64,000 nt of DNA from Palleronia pontilimi (GTDB lineage: Bacteria > Pseudomonadota > Alphaproteobacteria > Rhodobacterales > Rhodobacteraceae), in the NCBI RefSeq assembly GCF_016412875.1, contig NZ_JAEKPD010000008.1, forward strand, positions 1 to 64,000, given 5' to 3'. Position numbers and translations under genes: made by a program. Below the pieces are notes generated by a model, which was not told the origin of the DNA, did not search any database, and saw only the letters and a list, made by a program, of their open reading frames with translations. How positions within the stretch are numbered: position 1 is the first letter of the stretch; each line of letters opens with the position of its first letter. Shown one piece after another: positions 34,646 through 44,082 of this stretch.

Positions 34646-35371
34646 ATGACCGCTACCCAATCGACCGCGCCTGGTCCGCGCCATGTCGCGTGCATCATGG
34701 ACGGCAACGGCCGCTGGGCGACCCAGCGTGGACGACCGCGCCTGTTCGGTCACCACGCAGGCGCGCGCCGGGTGAAGGAAATCGTCCGGGCCTGCCCGGA
34801 TTTCGGTGTCAAGTACCTGACGATCTTCGCCTTTTCGACCGAGAACTGGAAACGCACCCAGTCCGAAGTGGCCGGACTGATGAAACTTTTCCGCCGCTAT
34901 ATCCAGAAGGAAGCGCGCGATCTTCTGGCCGAAGGCGTGCGGGTCCGGTTCATCGGCGACCGCATCCGCCTGGATGACAAGCTGGTGCGGCTCATGGACG
35001 AGCTGGAGCTTCTGACCAGCTCGAACGACAAGGTCCACCTGACCATCGCGCTGAATTACGGCGGACGCGACGAGCTGGGCCGCGCCACCAAGCGCCTGGC
35101 CCACGAAGTCGCCGCCGGACGACTGAGCGCTGCGGACGTGGACGAAACCACGCTGGCGCGCTTTCTGGACACCCACGTCCTGCCCGATCCGGACCTGGTG
35201 ATCCGCACCTCGGGCGAAGCGCGGATTTCTAACTTCCTGCTGTGGCAGTCGGCTTACGCGGAATACGAATTCATCGACACGCTTTGGCCCGACTTCAACC
35301 GCGCCGAGTTTGCCCGCGTTCTGGCCGGATATGGTGCGCGCGAGCGGCGCTTCGGTGCGATACGCGCATGA
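34646..35371 (+). CDS. uppS: Undecaprenyl diphosphate synthase (cis-prenyltransferase)
   Basis: Makes the C55 lipid carrier for peptidoglycan and other envelope polymers. 241 residues; catalytic Asp in CIMDGNGRWATQRG, substrate segment LTIFAFSTENWKR, and the C-terminal RTSGEARISNFLLWQSAYAE. Start ATG 34646 is fixed by GCAGGAG 9 bases ahead; an upstream in-frame ATG lacks such a site. Overlaps cdsA by ATGA. Confidence 0.96.
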   Translation: MTATQSTAPGPRHVACIMDGNGRWATQRGRPRLFGHHAGARRVKEIVRACPDFGVKYLTIFAFSTENWKRTQSEVAGLMKLFRRYIQKEARDLLAEGVRVRFIGDRIRLDDKLVRLMDELELLTSSNDKVHLTIALNYGGRDELGRATKRLAHEVAAGRLSAADVDETTLARFLDTHVLPDPDLVIRTSGEARISNFLLWQSAYAEYEFIDTLWPDFNRAEFARVLAGYGARERRFGAIRA

Positions 35372-36162
35372 GCGCATCCACGCGCTGGTCGGATCTGGGT
35401 CCACGCTTCGGGGTCGGCGCGCTGATCGCTGCCGTCGGCCTGATCTGCCTGTGGCTTGGCGGCTTGGCGTTCCTGGCGCTGACGGTGCTCATCAGCGGCG
35501 TGATCGTGTGGGAACTGGTGCGGATGCTCGACCCCGAAGCGCCCGCCGTCGCGCTGGCATGTGCGTCGGGCGTGGCGTTGCTGATCGCCGATCTGCTGCC
35601 GACCGGATACGCGCTGCCGCTGGTGCTGGCGCCGATTTTCGTGGGCATCGGTCAGCTGAAACGGCACCGCGCGACCTTTTCGATCTTCACGCTCATGATC
35701 GTGCTGGCGGGCTTCGGGATGTATTCCATCCGCGAGGAATACGGCCCCACCTGGATGCTGTGGATGGCTTTGGTCGTCATCGCCACCGATGTCATGGGCT
35801 ATTTTGCGGGCCGGTTCCTGGGCGGGCCGAAGATGTGGCCGCGGATCAGCCCCAAGAAGACCTGGTCGGGCACCATTGCCGGGTGGCTGGGGGCGGTCGT
35901 CGTGGCCATCGTGTTTTTGCAGATCACCGATGCGAACGGGCAACTGATCGGTCTGGCCGTGGCGCTGTCCATGGCGTCGCAGCTGGGCGATATCGCGGAA
36001 TCCGCCATCAAGCGGCGCGCGCAGGTCAAGGACAGCTCGTCGCTTCTGCCAGGGCATGGCGGGCTGTTCGACCGCTTCGACGGCATGCTGGGCGCGTCTG
36101 TCTTCCTGCTGATGACCGCCGCCATCATCGATTTCCCGCCGGGCACGGTGACGGGCTTTTGA
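35368..36162 (+). CDS. cdsA: Phosphatidate cytidylyltransferase
   Basis: Membrane enzyme converting phosphatidic acid and CTP to CDP-diacylglycerol. 264 residues with about eight hydrophobic helices. The signature runs from SQLGDIAESAIKRRAQVKDS to SSLLPGHGGLFDRFDGMLG near the C-terminus. ATG 35368 overlaps the uppS stop, and its stop overlaps the dxr start (TGATG). On the shorter side for the family, as in other alphaproteobacteria. Confidence 0.94.
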   Translation: MSASTRWSDLGPRFGVGALIAAVGLICLWLGGLAFLALTVLISGVIVWELVRMLDPEAPAVALACASGVALLIADLLPTGYALPLVLAPIFVGIGQLKRHRATFSIFTLMIVLAGFGMYSIREEYGPTWMLWMALVVIATDVMGYFAGRFLGGPKMWPRISPKKTWSGTIAGWLGAVVVAIVFLQITDANGQLIGLAVALSMASQLGDIAESAIKRRAQVKDSSSLLPGHGGLFDRFDGMLGASVFLLMTAAIIDFPPGTVTGF

Positions 36163-37325
36163 TGAGGCGAATCAGTGTCTTCGGTGCCACCGGCTCGATC
36201 GGTGGCAACACCCTTGATCTTGTCGCGCGGCGCCCGGACGATTTCGCGGTGGTGGTTCTGACCGGCGGGCACAACATCGCCGGGCTGGCCGAACTGGCCC
36301 GTCGGCACCGCCCCGAACTGGTGGTCACCGCCCACGAAGACCGGCTTGGCGATCTGCGCGCGGCGCTGGACGGCACGGGGCTGGCCTGCGCTGCCGGGGC
36401 AGGGGCCATCGCCGAGGCCGCGTCCCGCCCCGCGGATTGGGTGATGTCGGGCATCGTCGGCGCGGCAGGGCTGCCACCGGGGCTGGAGGCTTTGAAGCAG
36501 GGGGCGACGCTGGCGCTGGCCAACAAGGAATCGCTGGTCTGCGCGGGCCCGCTTCTGATGGCCACGGCGCGTGAAAACCGCGCCATCGTCCTGCCGGTCG
36601 ACAGCGAGCATTCGGCCGTTTTCCAGGCGCTGATCGGCGAAGACCTGGCGGCGGTCGAGCGGGTCATCATCACCGCATCGGGCGGCGCGTTCCGGGACTG
36701 GCCGCTGGAGCGGATGCGCGCGGCCACGCCCGAGCAGGCGTCGAGCCATCCCAATTGGGACATGGGTCAGCGCATCACGATCGATTCGGCATCCTTGTTC
36801 AACAAGGCGTTGGAACTGATTGAGACCCATGAATATTTCGGGATCGAGCCGCACAGGATAGAAGCCCTGATCCACCCCGAATCGATGATCCACGCCATGG
36901 TCGGCTTCAACGACGGCGCCCTGATGGCCCATATCGGGCCGCCCGACATGCGCCACGCCATCGGCTTCGCGCTGAACCATCCCGAACGGCGCCACCTGCC
37001 GGTGGAACGGCTGGATTTCGCGGCGCTGGGGCAGTTCAGCTTCCGGGCCCCCGACGAGACCCGCTATCCCGCCTTGCGCCTTGCCCGCGAGGTGATGGAG
37101 GCCGGGGGCCTGGCCGGCGCGATCTTTAACGCGGCGAAGGAAACGGCGCTCGACGCGTTCATCGCGCACCGCATCGGATTCATGCAGATGGCCGAGGTCG
37201 TGGAAGAGACGCTTGTCAAACTGTCGTCAACGGGTCTTGGAAATGCCGTGATGACCCTTGATATGGTGCTGGACGCCGATCGCCGGGCGCGCGACTGCGC
37301 ATCCTCGGTCGTTAACCAATTGTAA
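36162..37325 (+). CDS. dxr: 1-deoxy-D-xylulose-5-phosphate reductoisomerase
   Basis: Commits DXP to the MEP isoprenoid pathway. 387 residues; NADPH site VFGATGSIGGNTLDLV, LANKESLVCAGPLL, metal-binding PVDSEHSAVFQAL, SGGAFRDWP and NWDMGQRITIDSASLFNKAL. IspD and IspF of the same pathway are encoded as one fused gene at 56697. The stop TAA is 24 bases before rseP. Confidence 0.97.
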   Translation: MRRISVFGATGSIGGNTLDLVARRPDDFAVVVLTGGHNIAGLAELARRHRPELVVTAHEDRLGDLRAALDGTGLACAAGAGAIAEAASRPADWVMSGIVGAAGLPPGLEALKQGATLALANKESLVCAGPLLMATARENRAIVLPVDSEHSAVFQALIGEDLAAVERVIITASGGAFRDWPLERMRAATPEQASSHPNWDMGQRITIDSASLFNKALELIETHEYFGIEPHRIEALIHPESMIHAMVGFNDGALMAHIGPPDMRHAIGFALNHPERRHLPVERLDFAALGQFSFRAPDETRYPALRLAREVMEAGGLAGAIFNAAKETALDAFIAHRIGFMQMAEVVEETLVKLSSTGLGNAVMTLDMVLDADRRARDCASSVVNQL

Positions 37326-37349
37326 GAACGGTCACGGGTAAGAGCTCTC

Positions 37350-38702
37350 ATGGATATTGCGACACTGATCCCGACCTTCGGCTCGGCCGCCTACACCATT
37401 GCGGCCTTCATCGTCGCCCTGAGCATCATCGTCGCCATTCACGAATACGGCCATTACATCGTGGGCCGGTGGTCGGGGATCCATGCGGACGTGTTTTCGC
37501 TGGGCTTCGGTCCGGTGCTGTTCAAACGCACCGACAAGCGCGGCACGCAATGGCAGATCGCGGCCCTGCCGTTCGGGGGCTACGTCAAGTTCGCGGGCGA
37601 CGCCAACGCGGCCAGCGTGGGCAAGGCGGCCGCTGCCGACACCGAGGACGGCAAGCCCGCGCGCAACACCATGCACGGCGCGCCGCTATGGGCGCGCGCG
37701 GCGACGGTGGCGGCGGGCCCGGTCTTCAACTTCATCCTGTCCTTCCTGATCTTCGCGGCCGTCTTGCTGTTTCGCGGTGTCGCCAGCGATCCGCTGACCA
37801 TCGACGAGGTGCGTCCCCTTCCGAACGCCGTCGAGGGCCTGCAGCCGGGCGACCGGCTTTTGTCCATCGCCGGAATCGAAACGCCGCCCCTGGAAGAGAT
37901 GAACGGCTATATCGCGTCGCTTCCGGTCGAGCCGGTGCTGGACTACGAAATCCTGCGGGGCGGCGCCGAGCGCGTGGTGCAGGGCGCCTATCCCGAACCG
38001 CCGCTGGTCGGCGGCATCACCCCGCAATCGGCCGCGCTGGACGCGGGCATCGAGCGGGGCGACGTCATCACCGCCATCAACGGGCGCGAGATCTTCGCCT
38101 TCTCGCAACTGCGCGAGGCGGTCGGCGCCTCGGACGGCCAGCCCCTGGATCTGACCATCTGGCGTCCCACGGAGGACGGGCAGGGCGAAGAGCTGACCCT
38201 GACCATGGCGCCCAAGCGGATGGACCTGCCCCTGCCCGAAGGGGGGTTCGAGACGCGCTGGCTGATCGGCATTTCGGGCGGGCTTTACTTCTCGCCGCGG
38301 ACCGTGACGCCCGGACCGTTCGAGGCGGTCAGCTACGGTGTCGAGCAGACCGTCTATATCGTGCGCTCGTCGCTGTCGGGGCTGTATAACATGGCCGTGG
38401 GCGCGATCAGCAGCTGCAACCTGCGCGGACCCATCGGCATCGCCCAGACCAGCGGCGCCATGGCGAGCCAGGGCGCCACCAGCTTCGTGTGGTTTATCGC
38501 CGTGCTCAGCACCGCGGTGGGCCTTCTGAACCTGTTCCCGATCCCGGTGCTCGACGGCGGGCACCTGGTCTTCCACGCCTACGAGGCGGTGCGCGGAAAA
38601 CCGCCAGGCGACTGGGCGCTGAACGTGCTGATGGCCATCGGCCTGGCGCTTCTGGGCACCCTGATGCTGTTCGCGATTTTCAACGATCTTTTCTGCCCCT
38701 GA
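37350..38702 (+). CDS. rseP: Site-2 metalloprotease RseP
   Basis: 450-residue intramembrane zinc protease that cleaves anti-sigma factors and remnant signal peptides. First helix carries HEYGH (His31, Glu32, His35); one or two PDZ-like modules lie at about 140-345 (GLQPGDRLLSIAGIETPPLE; LDAGIERGDVITAINGREIF); the third zinc ligand context is LNLFPIPVLDGGHLVF near 400. Next is a 41-residue peptide gene and then bamA. Confidence 0.95.
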   Translation: MDIATLIPTFGSAAYTIAAFIVALSIIVAIHEYGHYIVGRWSGIHADVFSLGFGPVLFKRTDKRGTQWQIAALPFGGYVKFAGDANAASVGKAAAADTEDGKPARNTMHGAPLWARAATVAAGPVFNFILSFLIFAAVLLFRGVASDPLTIDEVRPLPNAVEGLQPGDRLLSIAGIETPPLEEMNGYIASLPVEPVLDYEILRGGAERVVQGAYPEPPLVGGITPQSAALDAGIERGDVITAINGREIFAFSQLREAVGASDGQPLDLTIWRPTEDGQGEELTLTMAPKRMDLPLPEGGFETRWLIGISGGLYFSPRTVTPGPFEAVSYGVEQTVYIVRSSLSGLYNMAVGAISSCNLRGPIGIAQTSGAMASQGATSFVWFIAVLSTAVGLLNLFPIPVLDGGHLVFHAYEAVRGKPPGDWALNVLMAIGLALLGTLMLFAIFNDLFCP

Positions 38703-38791
38703 GCCACGGGCGTGACCAGAAGCGGTCTAAATCTTGTCACAATCGCCCGATAGACCCGACTCCACGCCCAAACGGGGATTAGGGGAAGATC

Positions 38792-38917
38792 ATGGAATAT
38801 ATCCAGGCGGGATCTCGCAGTCTGTCACTGCTTTACCGGATCAATTTCGACCGGCTGCTTTACCCGGCGACCATCGCCTTCGCCTTGTGCTTCGGTGCGT
38901 TCATCGGTTCGCTCTGA
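38792..38917 (+). CDS. 41-residue predicted membrane protein between rseP and bamA
   Basis: ATG 38792 with a good AGGGGAAG site 4 bases before. Begins MEYIQAGSRSLSLLYRINFD and ends with one hydrophobic segment of about 19 residues (LLYPATIAFALCFGAFIGSL, terminal). Codon use is like the neighbours. It is followed by a strong terminator at 38963, so it is co-transcribed with rseP and separate from bamA. No family is known to me. Could assist RseP or be an unrelated small membrane peptide. Confidence 0.6.
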   Translation: MEYIQAGSRSLSLLYRINFDRLLYPATIAFALCFGAFIGSL

Positions 38918-38962
38918 CTTCAGGCGCCCAGGCGCGCCATTCCCCGATCGGCCCCAAAAACA

Positions 38963-39001
38963 CACCCCGTCGCAGCTTGCACCGACGGGGTGCTTGCCGT
39001 T
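38963..39001. terminator. Bidirectional terminator before bamA
   Basis: Perfect 10-bp stem caccccgtcg / cgacggggtg around a 10-base loop, with T-rich sequence on the plus side (gccgtttt) and a run of five T on the minus side. Confidence 0.85.
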
Positions 39002-39030
39002 TTGACAAGGTCTGACAATCCCGCTACTCA
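39002..39030 (+). promoter_or_regulatory. Predicted sigma-70 promoter of bamA operon
   Basis: TTGACA (39002-39007), 17-base spacer, TACTCA (39025-39030). Directly after the terminator; transcription would begin near 39037, which argues for the bamA start at 39065. Confidence 0.65.
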
Positions 39031-39064
39031 ACCAATGACAGGGACGTCAGAATTGGATTTATAC

Positions 39065-41401
39065 ATGCTGACTGCGATGGGGGCGGGCGGCCGCAAAGGT
39101 CTGGATTTCAACGGTTTGTGGCGCGCTGGACTTGGAGCCTTGCTGTTGGCGCTGGTCAGCCTGACGCCCCTGCCGTCGCAAGCGCAGTCCTTCAGTTTCT
39201 CGAACGTCTCGATCGAAGGCAACGCCCGGGTCGAGGACGCGTCGATCCTGTCGTTCCTGAACCTTCCGCGCGGGCAGGCGGTCAGCGCGGGCGATCTGAA
39301 CGCCGCCTACCAGCGCCTGGTCAATTCGGGGCTGTTCGAGACGGTCGAGATCGCGCCGCAGGGCAGCACGCTGGTCGTGCGCGTGGCGGAATGGCCCGTC
39401 ATCAACCGCATCAACATCGAAGGCAATTCCCGGCTCGACGACGAAGAGCTTCTGGCCGTGGTCGAGACGACGCCCCGTCGGATCTATTCGCCGTCGCAGG
39501 CCGAAGCCGACGCAGCGGCCATCGCGGCCATCTACGAGGAGCGCGGGCGACTGGCGGCAAGCGTCACGCCGCGCATCATCCGTCGCTCGGAAAACCGCGT
39601 GGACCTGGTGTTCGAAGTGGCCGAAGGCGGCGTCGTCGAGATCGAGCGCCTGTCCTTCGTCGGCAACCGCGACTATTCCGACGCGCGCCTGCGCCGGGTG
39701 CTGGCCACCAAGCAGGCGGGTCTTTTGCGCCGGATCATCGGCCGCGATACCTTCGTGGCCGACCGCATCCAGTTCGACCGCCAGCTTCTGACGGATTTCT
39801 ACAGCTCGCGCGGCTATATCGACTTCCGCATCCTGTCGGTGAACAACGAATTCGCCCGCGATCGCGGCGCGTTCTTCATCACCTTCAACCTGCAGGAAGG
39901 GCAAAGCTACGATTTCGGGTCGATCACCGCGTCGTCGCAGGTGCCGGGGATCGATCCGCAGGAATTCGCGGCCGTCGCCCAGATCCGGCGCGGCCAGACC
40001 TATTCGCCCCAGGCGATCGACAACGCCATCACCCGGATGGAGCGCCTGGCGATCCGCAAGGGGCTGAACTTCATCCGCGCCACGCCGCAGATCACCCGGG
40101 ACCAGCGCAACCTGATCCTGAACGTGAACTTCGAGCTGGAACGCGGGCCGCGGATCTTCGTGGAGCGCATCGACATCGAGGGCAACGCCACCACGCTGGA
40201 CCGGGTCATTCGCCGCGAATTCAACGTGGTCGAGGGCGACCCCTTCAATCCCCGCGAAATCCGCGCCGCGGCCGAACGGATCCGGGCCCTCGGGTTTTTC
40301 GCGAATGCCGAGGTCGAGGCGCGCGACGGCACCGCGCCGGGCCAGGTCATCGTGGACGTGGACGTGGAAGAGCAGCCCACCGGAAGCCTGACCCTGGGCG
40401 GCGCTTACAGCACCGACAGCGGCATCGGGTTCAATGTCGGCTATTCCGAGCGCAACTTCCTGGGCCGCGGCCAGACGCTGGCCTTCGACATCTCGACCGG
40501 CGCCAACAGCCAGCAATCGCAGCTGACCTTCATCGAGCCCTACTTCCTGGGCCGCGACCTGTCCGCTCGGATCAGCGTCTTCTACGAGACCACCGATCTG
40601 GACGAGGCCGATTACAACACCCGCGTGGCGGGCTTCAGCCCGGCGCTGAGCTTCCCGGTCAGCGATAACGGGCGGCTGCAATTGCGCTATCGCCTGGCGA
40701 AGGAATCGATCCTGGACGTGGACGAGGAAAGCTCGCCCATCATCCAGGCCGACGAGGGGTCGGAATACAACTCGTCCATCGGCTACACCTATACCTGGGA
40801 CAGCCGCCGCACGGGGCTGGATACCGAAAGCGGCGTGGTGCTGCGCTTCGGCCAGGACCTGGCGGGGCTGGGCGGTGACTCGGAATACCTGAAGACGACC
40901 CTGACCGCCCGCGCCCAGCGCCAGGTCTGGAACGAGGAAGTGACCCTGCGCGCCATCTTCGAGGCCGGGACGATCAATTCGCTCGGGGATCGCAACAACC
41001 GGATCATCGACCGCTTCTTCCTGAGCTCGCGCCAGATGCGCGGCTTCGAGCCGCTGGGGCTTGGCCCGCGCGATCTGGCCGCGCCGAACGAGGATGCCTT
41101 GGGCGGCAACGCCTTCGCCGTGGCCCGCTTCGAGGCCGACTTCCCCCTGGGCATCCCCGAGGAATACGGCATCTCGGGCGGAGTCTTCCTGGATGCGGGC
41201 ACCGTCTGGTCGCTGGACGAGACCACGGGTTTCGACGGTGTCGAGGTCGACGACGATCTGAACGTGCGGGTCGCGGCCGGGGTGTCGGTGTTCTGGACCA
41301 CGCCGCTGGGACCGCTGCGCTTCAACTTCTCGAAGGCGCTGAAGAAAGAGGATTACGACCGCACGCAGTCGTTCAATGTCAGTGTCCAGACCACGTTCTA
41401 G
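39065..41401 (+). CDS. bamA: Outer-membrane assembly factor BamA
   Basis: Central insertase of beta-barrel proteins. 778 residues: signal peptide about 15-42 (GLGALLLALVSLTPLPSQAQ), five POTRA repeats about 43-375 (first SFSNVSIEGNARVEDASILS, others INRINIEGNSRLDDEELLAV, RIDIEGNATTLDRVIRREFN) and a 16-strand barrel ending in ESFNVSVQTTF-like aromatic terminus (SVQTTF). The barrel contains the conserved RGF motif (MRGFEPLGLGPRD). ATG 39065 is chosen from the promoter position; ATG 39035 in frame is the alternative. The end overlaps skp by 26 bases. Confidence 0.95.
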   Translation: MLTAMGAGGRKGLDFNGLWRAGLGALLLALVSLTPLPSQAQSFSFSNVSIEGNARVEDASILSFLNLPRGQAVSAGDLNAAYQRLVNSGLFETVEIAPQGSTLVVRVAEWPVINRINIEGNSRLDDEELLAVVETTPRRIYSPSQAEADAAAIAAIYEERGRLAASVTPRIIRRSENRVDLVFEVAEGGVVEIERLSFVGNRDYSDARLRRVLATKQAGLLRRIIGRDTFVADRIQFDRQLLTDFYSSRGYIDFRILSVNNEFARDRGAFFITFNLQEGQSYDFGSITASSQVPGIDPQEFAAVAQIRRGQTYSPQAIDNAITRMERLAIRKGLNFIRATPQITRDQRNLILNVNFELERGPRIFVERIDIEGNATTLDRVIRREFNVVEGDPFNPREIRAAAERIRALGFFANAEVEARDGTAPGQVIVDVDVEEQPTGSLTLGGAYSTDSGIGFNVGYSERNFLGRGQTLAFDISTGANSQQSQLTFIEPYFLGRDLSARISVFYETTDLDEADYNTRVAGFSPALSFPVSDNGRLQLRYRLAKESILDVDEESSPIIQADEGSEYNSSIGYTYTWDSRRTGLDTESGVVLRFGQDLAGLGGDSEYLKTTLTARAQRQVWNEEVTLRAIFEAGTINSLGDRNNRIIDRFFLSSRQMRGFEPLGLGPRDLAAPNEDALGGNAFAVARFEADFPLGIPEEYGISGGVFLDAGTVWSLDETTGFDGVEVDDDLNVRVAAGVSVFWTTPLGPLRFNFSKALKKEDYDRTQSFNVSVQTTF

Positions 41402-41966
41402 GTCCTTCCGCCGCCTGGCCGCCGCGCTGTGCCTGTCGCTTGCATCCGGCGTTACGGCTGCGGCACAGGATGCGCGCGAGACCGACGCGCCGCTGCGCCT
41501 GCCGGTGGTCGTGGTGGACCAGGAGCGGCTTTTCGATGACAGCGAATACGGCCAGCGCGTCTTGGCCGAGATCGACAGCCGCAGCGAAGAGCTGGCCGCC
41601 GAGAACCGCCGGATCGAGGCCGAGCTGACCGCCGAGGAACGCGCGCTGACCGAGCTGCGCAAGACCGTGTCGCAGGACGTCTTTCGCGCCCGTGCCGCCG
41701 CGTTCGATGCCCGCGTGACGCAGCTTCGCGCCGAACAGGATGCCAAGCTGCGCGCCGTCAGCCGCCTGCGGGACGAAGCGCGCCAGACGTTTTACGGGCT
41801 TATCGGGGACGTCCTGCGCCAGATCCTGGCCGAGCGCGGCGCGCTGGTGCTGCTGGACCGGCGGGCCGTCCTGTCGGCGGTGGATGCCGCCGATATCACG
41901 CCGCTGGCGATCCGCCGGATCGACGCCGAAATCGGCGATGGCGTGCCCGACGAGACGCAGGAATAG
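41376..41966 (+). CDS. skp: Periplasmic chaperone Skp/OmpH
   Basis: 196 residues. Signal peptide ends near AQA/AAQD (about residue 30). The mature part is an OmpH-type domain: LPVVVVDQERLFDDSEYGQR, then a long charged coiled coil (about 70-150, EIDSRSEELAAENRRIEAEL) and the terminal strand region ADITPLAIRRIDA. Escorts unfolded outer-membrane proteins to the Bam complex encoded just upstream. The start codon lies inside bamA (26-base overlap). Confidence 0.88.
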   Translation: MSVSRPRSRSFRRLAAALCLSLASGVTAAAQDARETDAPLRLPVVVVDQERLFDDSEYGQRVLAEIDSRSEELAAENRRIEAELTAEERALTELRKTVSQDVFRARAAAFDARVTQLRAEQDAKLRAVSRLRDEARQTFYGLIGDVLRQILAERGALVLLDRRAVLSAVDAADITPLAIRRIDAEIGDGVPDETQE

Positions 41967-42044
41967 ACGACCCGGCGTTTCTTGCGCCCCGGCATGGCGC
42001 TTGCTACCCATGCGCAGCCATGCCACCGCGCGAAAGGGGTCTCC

Positions 42045-42491
42045 ATGACGCAATCGGCCGATATCCACCTGATCCAGCGGATCATTCCGCATCGCTATCC
42101 CTTTTTGCTGGTTGACCGGGTCGAAGATATCGAAGGCCATGACAGCGCCCGCGGCATCAAGAACGTCACCTTCAACGAGCCGCATTTCCAGGGACACTTC
42201 CCCGGCAGCCCGATCATGCCGGGCGTCACCATCATCGAGGCGATGGCGCAGACCGCGGCCGTGATGGTGGGGGTTGCCCAAGACTTGGCCGACAAGAATT
42301 TCCTGGTCTATTTCATGGCCATCGACAGTGCCAAGTTCCGCCGCAAGGTGATCCCCGGTGACCGGCTCGAGATGCACATCACCACCAAGCGCGGCGGCGG
42401 CAAGGTGTGGAAGTTCCACGGCCGCGCCGAGGTCGAGGGCGAGCTGGCCTGCGAAGCCGAGTTCACCGCCATGATGGACCTGCCGAAGTGA
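42045..42491 (+). CDS. fabZ: (3R)-hydroxyacyl-ACP dehydratase FabZ
   Basis: 148-residue hot-dog-fold dehydratase of fatty-acid synthesis. Contains [15 protein letters not shown], catalytic His in [14 protein letters not shown] and Glu in [15 protein letters not shown] 42045 with GAAAGGGG site is chosen; an in-frame earlier ATG gives an unsupported leader. Competes with LpxA for 3-hydroxyacyl-ACP, and is coupled to lpxA by GTGA overlap. Confidence 0.97.
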   Translation: MTQSADIHLIQRIIPHRYPFLLVDRVEDIEGHDSARGIKNVTFNEPHFQGHFPGSPIMPGVTIIEAMAQTAAVMVGVAQDLADKNFLVYFMAIDSAKFRRKVIPGDRLEMHITTKRGGGKVWKFHGRAEVEGELACEAEFTAMMDLPK

Positions 42492-43285
42492 CCGTCTCGC
42501 CCACCGCGCAGATCCACGCCCAGGCCCTGGTCGAGGATGGCGCGGATATCGGCGATGACGTCAAGATCGGCCCCTTCGCGGTGATCGGTCCCGAGGTCAC
42601 GCTGGGTGCGGGCGTCGAGATCAAGAGCCATGCGGTCGTCACGGGCCAGACGCGGATCGGCCCGGGAACGGTCGTCTTTCCCTTCGCCAGCATCGGCGAG
42701 ATCCCCCAGGATCTGAAATTCGCGGGCGAGGTCACGCGGCTGGAAATCGGCGCGCGCTGCCGCATCCGCGAGCACGTGACCATGAATACCGGCACCGAGG
42801 GCGGCGGCGGGCTGACCAAGGTGGGCGACGATTGCCTGTTCATGACCGGCTGCCACGTGGCCCACGACGCCATCGTCGGCGACCGGGTCATCATCGTGAA
42901 CCACTCGGCCGTGGCGGGGCATTGCCGTATCGGCGACGACGTGATCATCGGCGGGCTTTCGGGCGTGCACCAATGGGTGCGCATCGGCACCGGCGCCATC
43001 ATCGGCGCGGTGACCATGGTTACCCATGACGTGATCCCCCACGCGCTGGTGCAAGGGCCGCGCGGCGAGCTGGACGGGCTGAACCTGGTGGGGCTGAAGC
43101 GCAGGGGCGTGGATCGCAGCGACATCACCGCCCTCAGGGCCGCGTTCCAGATGCTCAAGCAGGGGGAAGGCGCGTTCCAGGACCGCGCGAGGCGGCTTTC
43201 GGACGAGACGGACAGCGACTACGTGCGCCTGATCACCGATTTCATCCTGGCGCCCAGCGACCGCGGCTTCCTGACACCGTCATGA
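42488..43285 (+). CDS. lpxA: Acyl-ACP:UDP-GlcNAc O-acyltransferase LpxA
   Basis: First lipid A step, transfer of a 3-hydroxyacyl chain to UDP-GlcNAc. 265 residues of left-handed beta helix hexapeptide repeats (about 1-185) and a helical C-terminus. Catalytic His in [28 protein letters not shown] follows. GTG start overlaps fabZ. Note that lpxD is not in this cluster. Confidence 0.96.
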   Translation: MTVSPTAQIHAQALVEDGADIGDDVKIGPFAVIGPEVTLGAGVEIKSHAVVTGQTRIGPGTVVFPFASIGEIPQDLKFAGEVTRLEIGARCRIREHVTMNTGTEGGGGLTKVGDDCLFMTGCHVAHDAIVGDRVIIVNHSAVAGHCRIGDDVIIGGLSGVHQWVRIGTGAIIGAVTMVTHDVIPHALVQGPRGELDGLNLVGLKRRGVDRSDITALRAAFQMLKQGEGAFQDRARRLSDETDSDYVRLITDFILAPSDRGFLTPS

Positions 43286-44082
43286 CATTGTGCCTGGTGG
43301 CCGGGCAGGGGCGCCTGCCGCAGGTGCTGGCCGAGCGTGCCCGGCCGCAATTGATCGCGGCCGTCGAAGGGTTCGCGCCCGAGGGGCTGGAGGTGGCGCG
43401 CAGCTTCCGGGTCGAAACGCTGGGCGGCTTCATCAAGGGGCTGAAGGCCGACGGCATCACTCGGATCTGCTTTGCCGGGGCGATCCGGCGCCCGGCGCTG
43501 AACCCCGCCAAGGTCGACGCGGCGACGCTGCCGCTGGTGCCGAGGATGCTGAAAGTGCTGGGGCAGGGCGACGATGCGGCGCTGCGGCTGGTCTTGTCCC
43601 TGTTCGAAGATGCCGGGATCGCCCCCGTGGCCGCGCACGACCTGGTGCCCGACCTGTTGCCGCCCGCGGGTGTGCTTGTCGGGACGCTGCCGAAAACGGC
43701 CGAACGCGATGCCGCCCGCGCGGCCGCCATCGTAGCGGCCATGGGGCAGGCGGATGTGGGGCAGGCCTGCGTCGTGGCGGGCGGCCAGGCGCTGGCGATC
43801 GAGGCGATGCCGGGTACGGACTGGATGCTGGGCAGCGTGGCGCAGGCGCGCCGCGGCGACCTTCGGCTGCCCGAGGGGGGGCTCCTCTACAAGGGGCCGA
43901 AACCGGGGCAGGACCGCCGGGTGGACCTGCCCGCGATCGGTCCCGAAACGGTCCGCGCGGCAGCCGAGGCCGGGTTGCGCGGCGTGGTGATCGAAGCTGG
44001 CGGCGTGATGATCGTCGACCGCGACGCGACGCTTGAGGCGGCGCGCGCGGCGGGCCTGTTCGTCTGGGTGCGTCCGGCATGA
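43282..44082 (+). CDS. lpxI: UDP-2,3-diacylglucosamine pyrophosphatase LpxI
   Basis: 266 residues of the LpxI (formerly DUF1009) family, which makes lipid X in alphaproteobacteria lacking LpxH. Begins [20 protein letters not shown]; contains GICFAGAIRRPAL-like RICFAGAIRRPALNPAKV, GTDWMLGSVAQARRG, and GVVIEAGGVMIVDRDATLE. Catalytic Asp is expected in the C-terminal half. Overlaps lpxA and lpxB by ATGA on both sides. Confidence 0.93.
   Translation: MTLCLVAGQGRLPQVLAERARPQLIAAVEGFAPEGLEVARSFRVETLGGFIKGLKADGITRICFAGAIRRPALNPAKVDAATLPLVPRMLKVLGQGDDAALRLVLSLFEDAGIAPVAAHDLVPDLLPPAGVLVGTLPKTAERDAARAAAIVAAMGQADVGQACVVAGGQALAIEAMPGTDWMLGSVAQARRGDLRLPEGGLLYKGPKPGQDRRVDLPAIGPETVRAAAEAGLRGVVIEAGGVMIVDRDATLEAARAAGLFVWVRPA

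Noticed and set aside
37312-37326. Second CtrA-like site (TTAAC-N5-GTAAG) at the end of dxr
   Set aside because: Three mismatches in the second half-site and overlap with the dxr stop; compatible with chance.
39059-41746. 895-codon minus-strand frame opposite bamA
   Set aside because: Antisense shadow; bamA on the other strand is complete and has its own promoter and terminator context.
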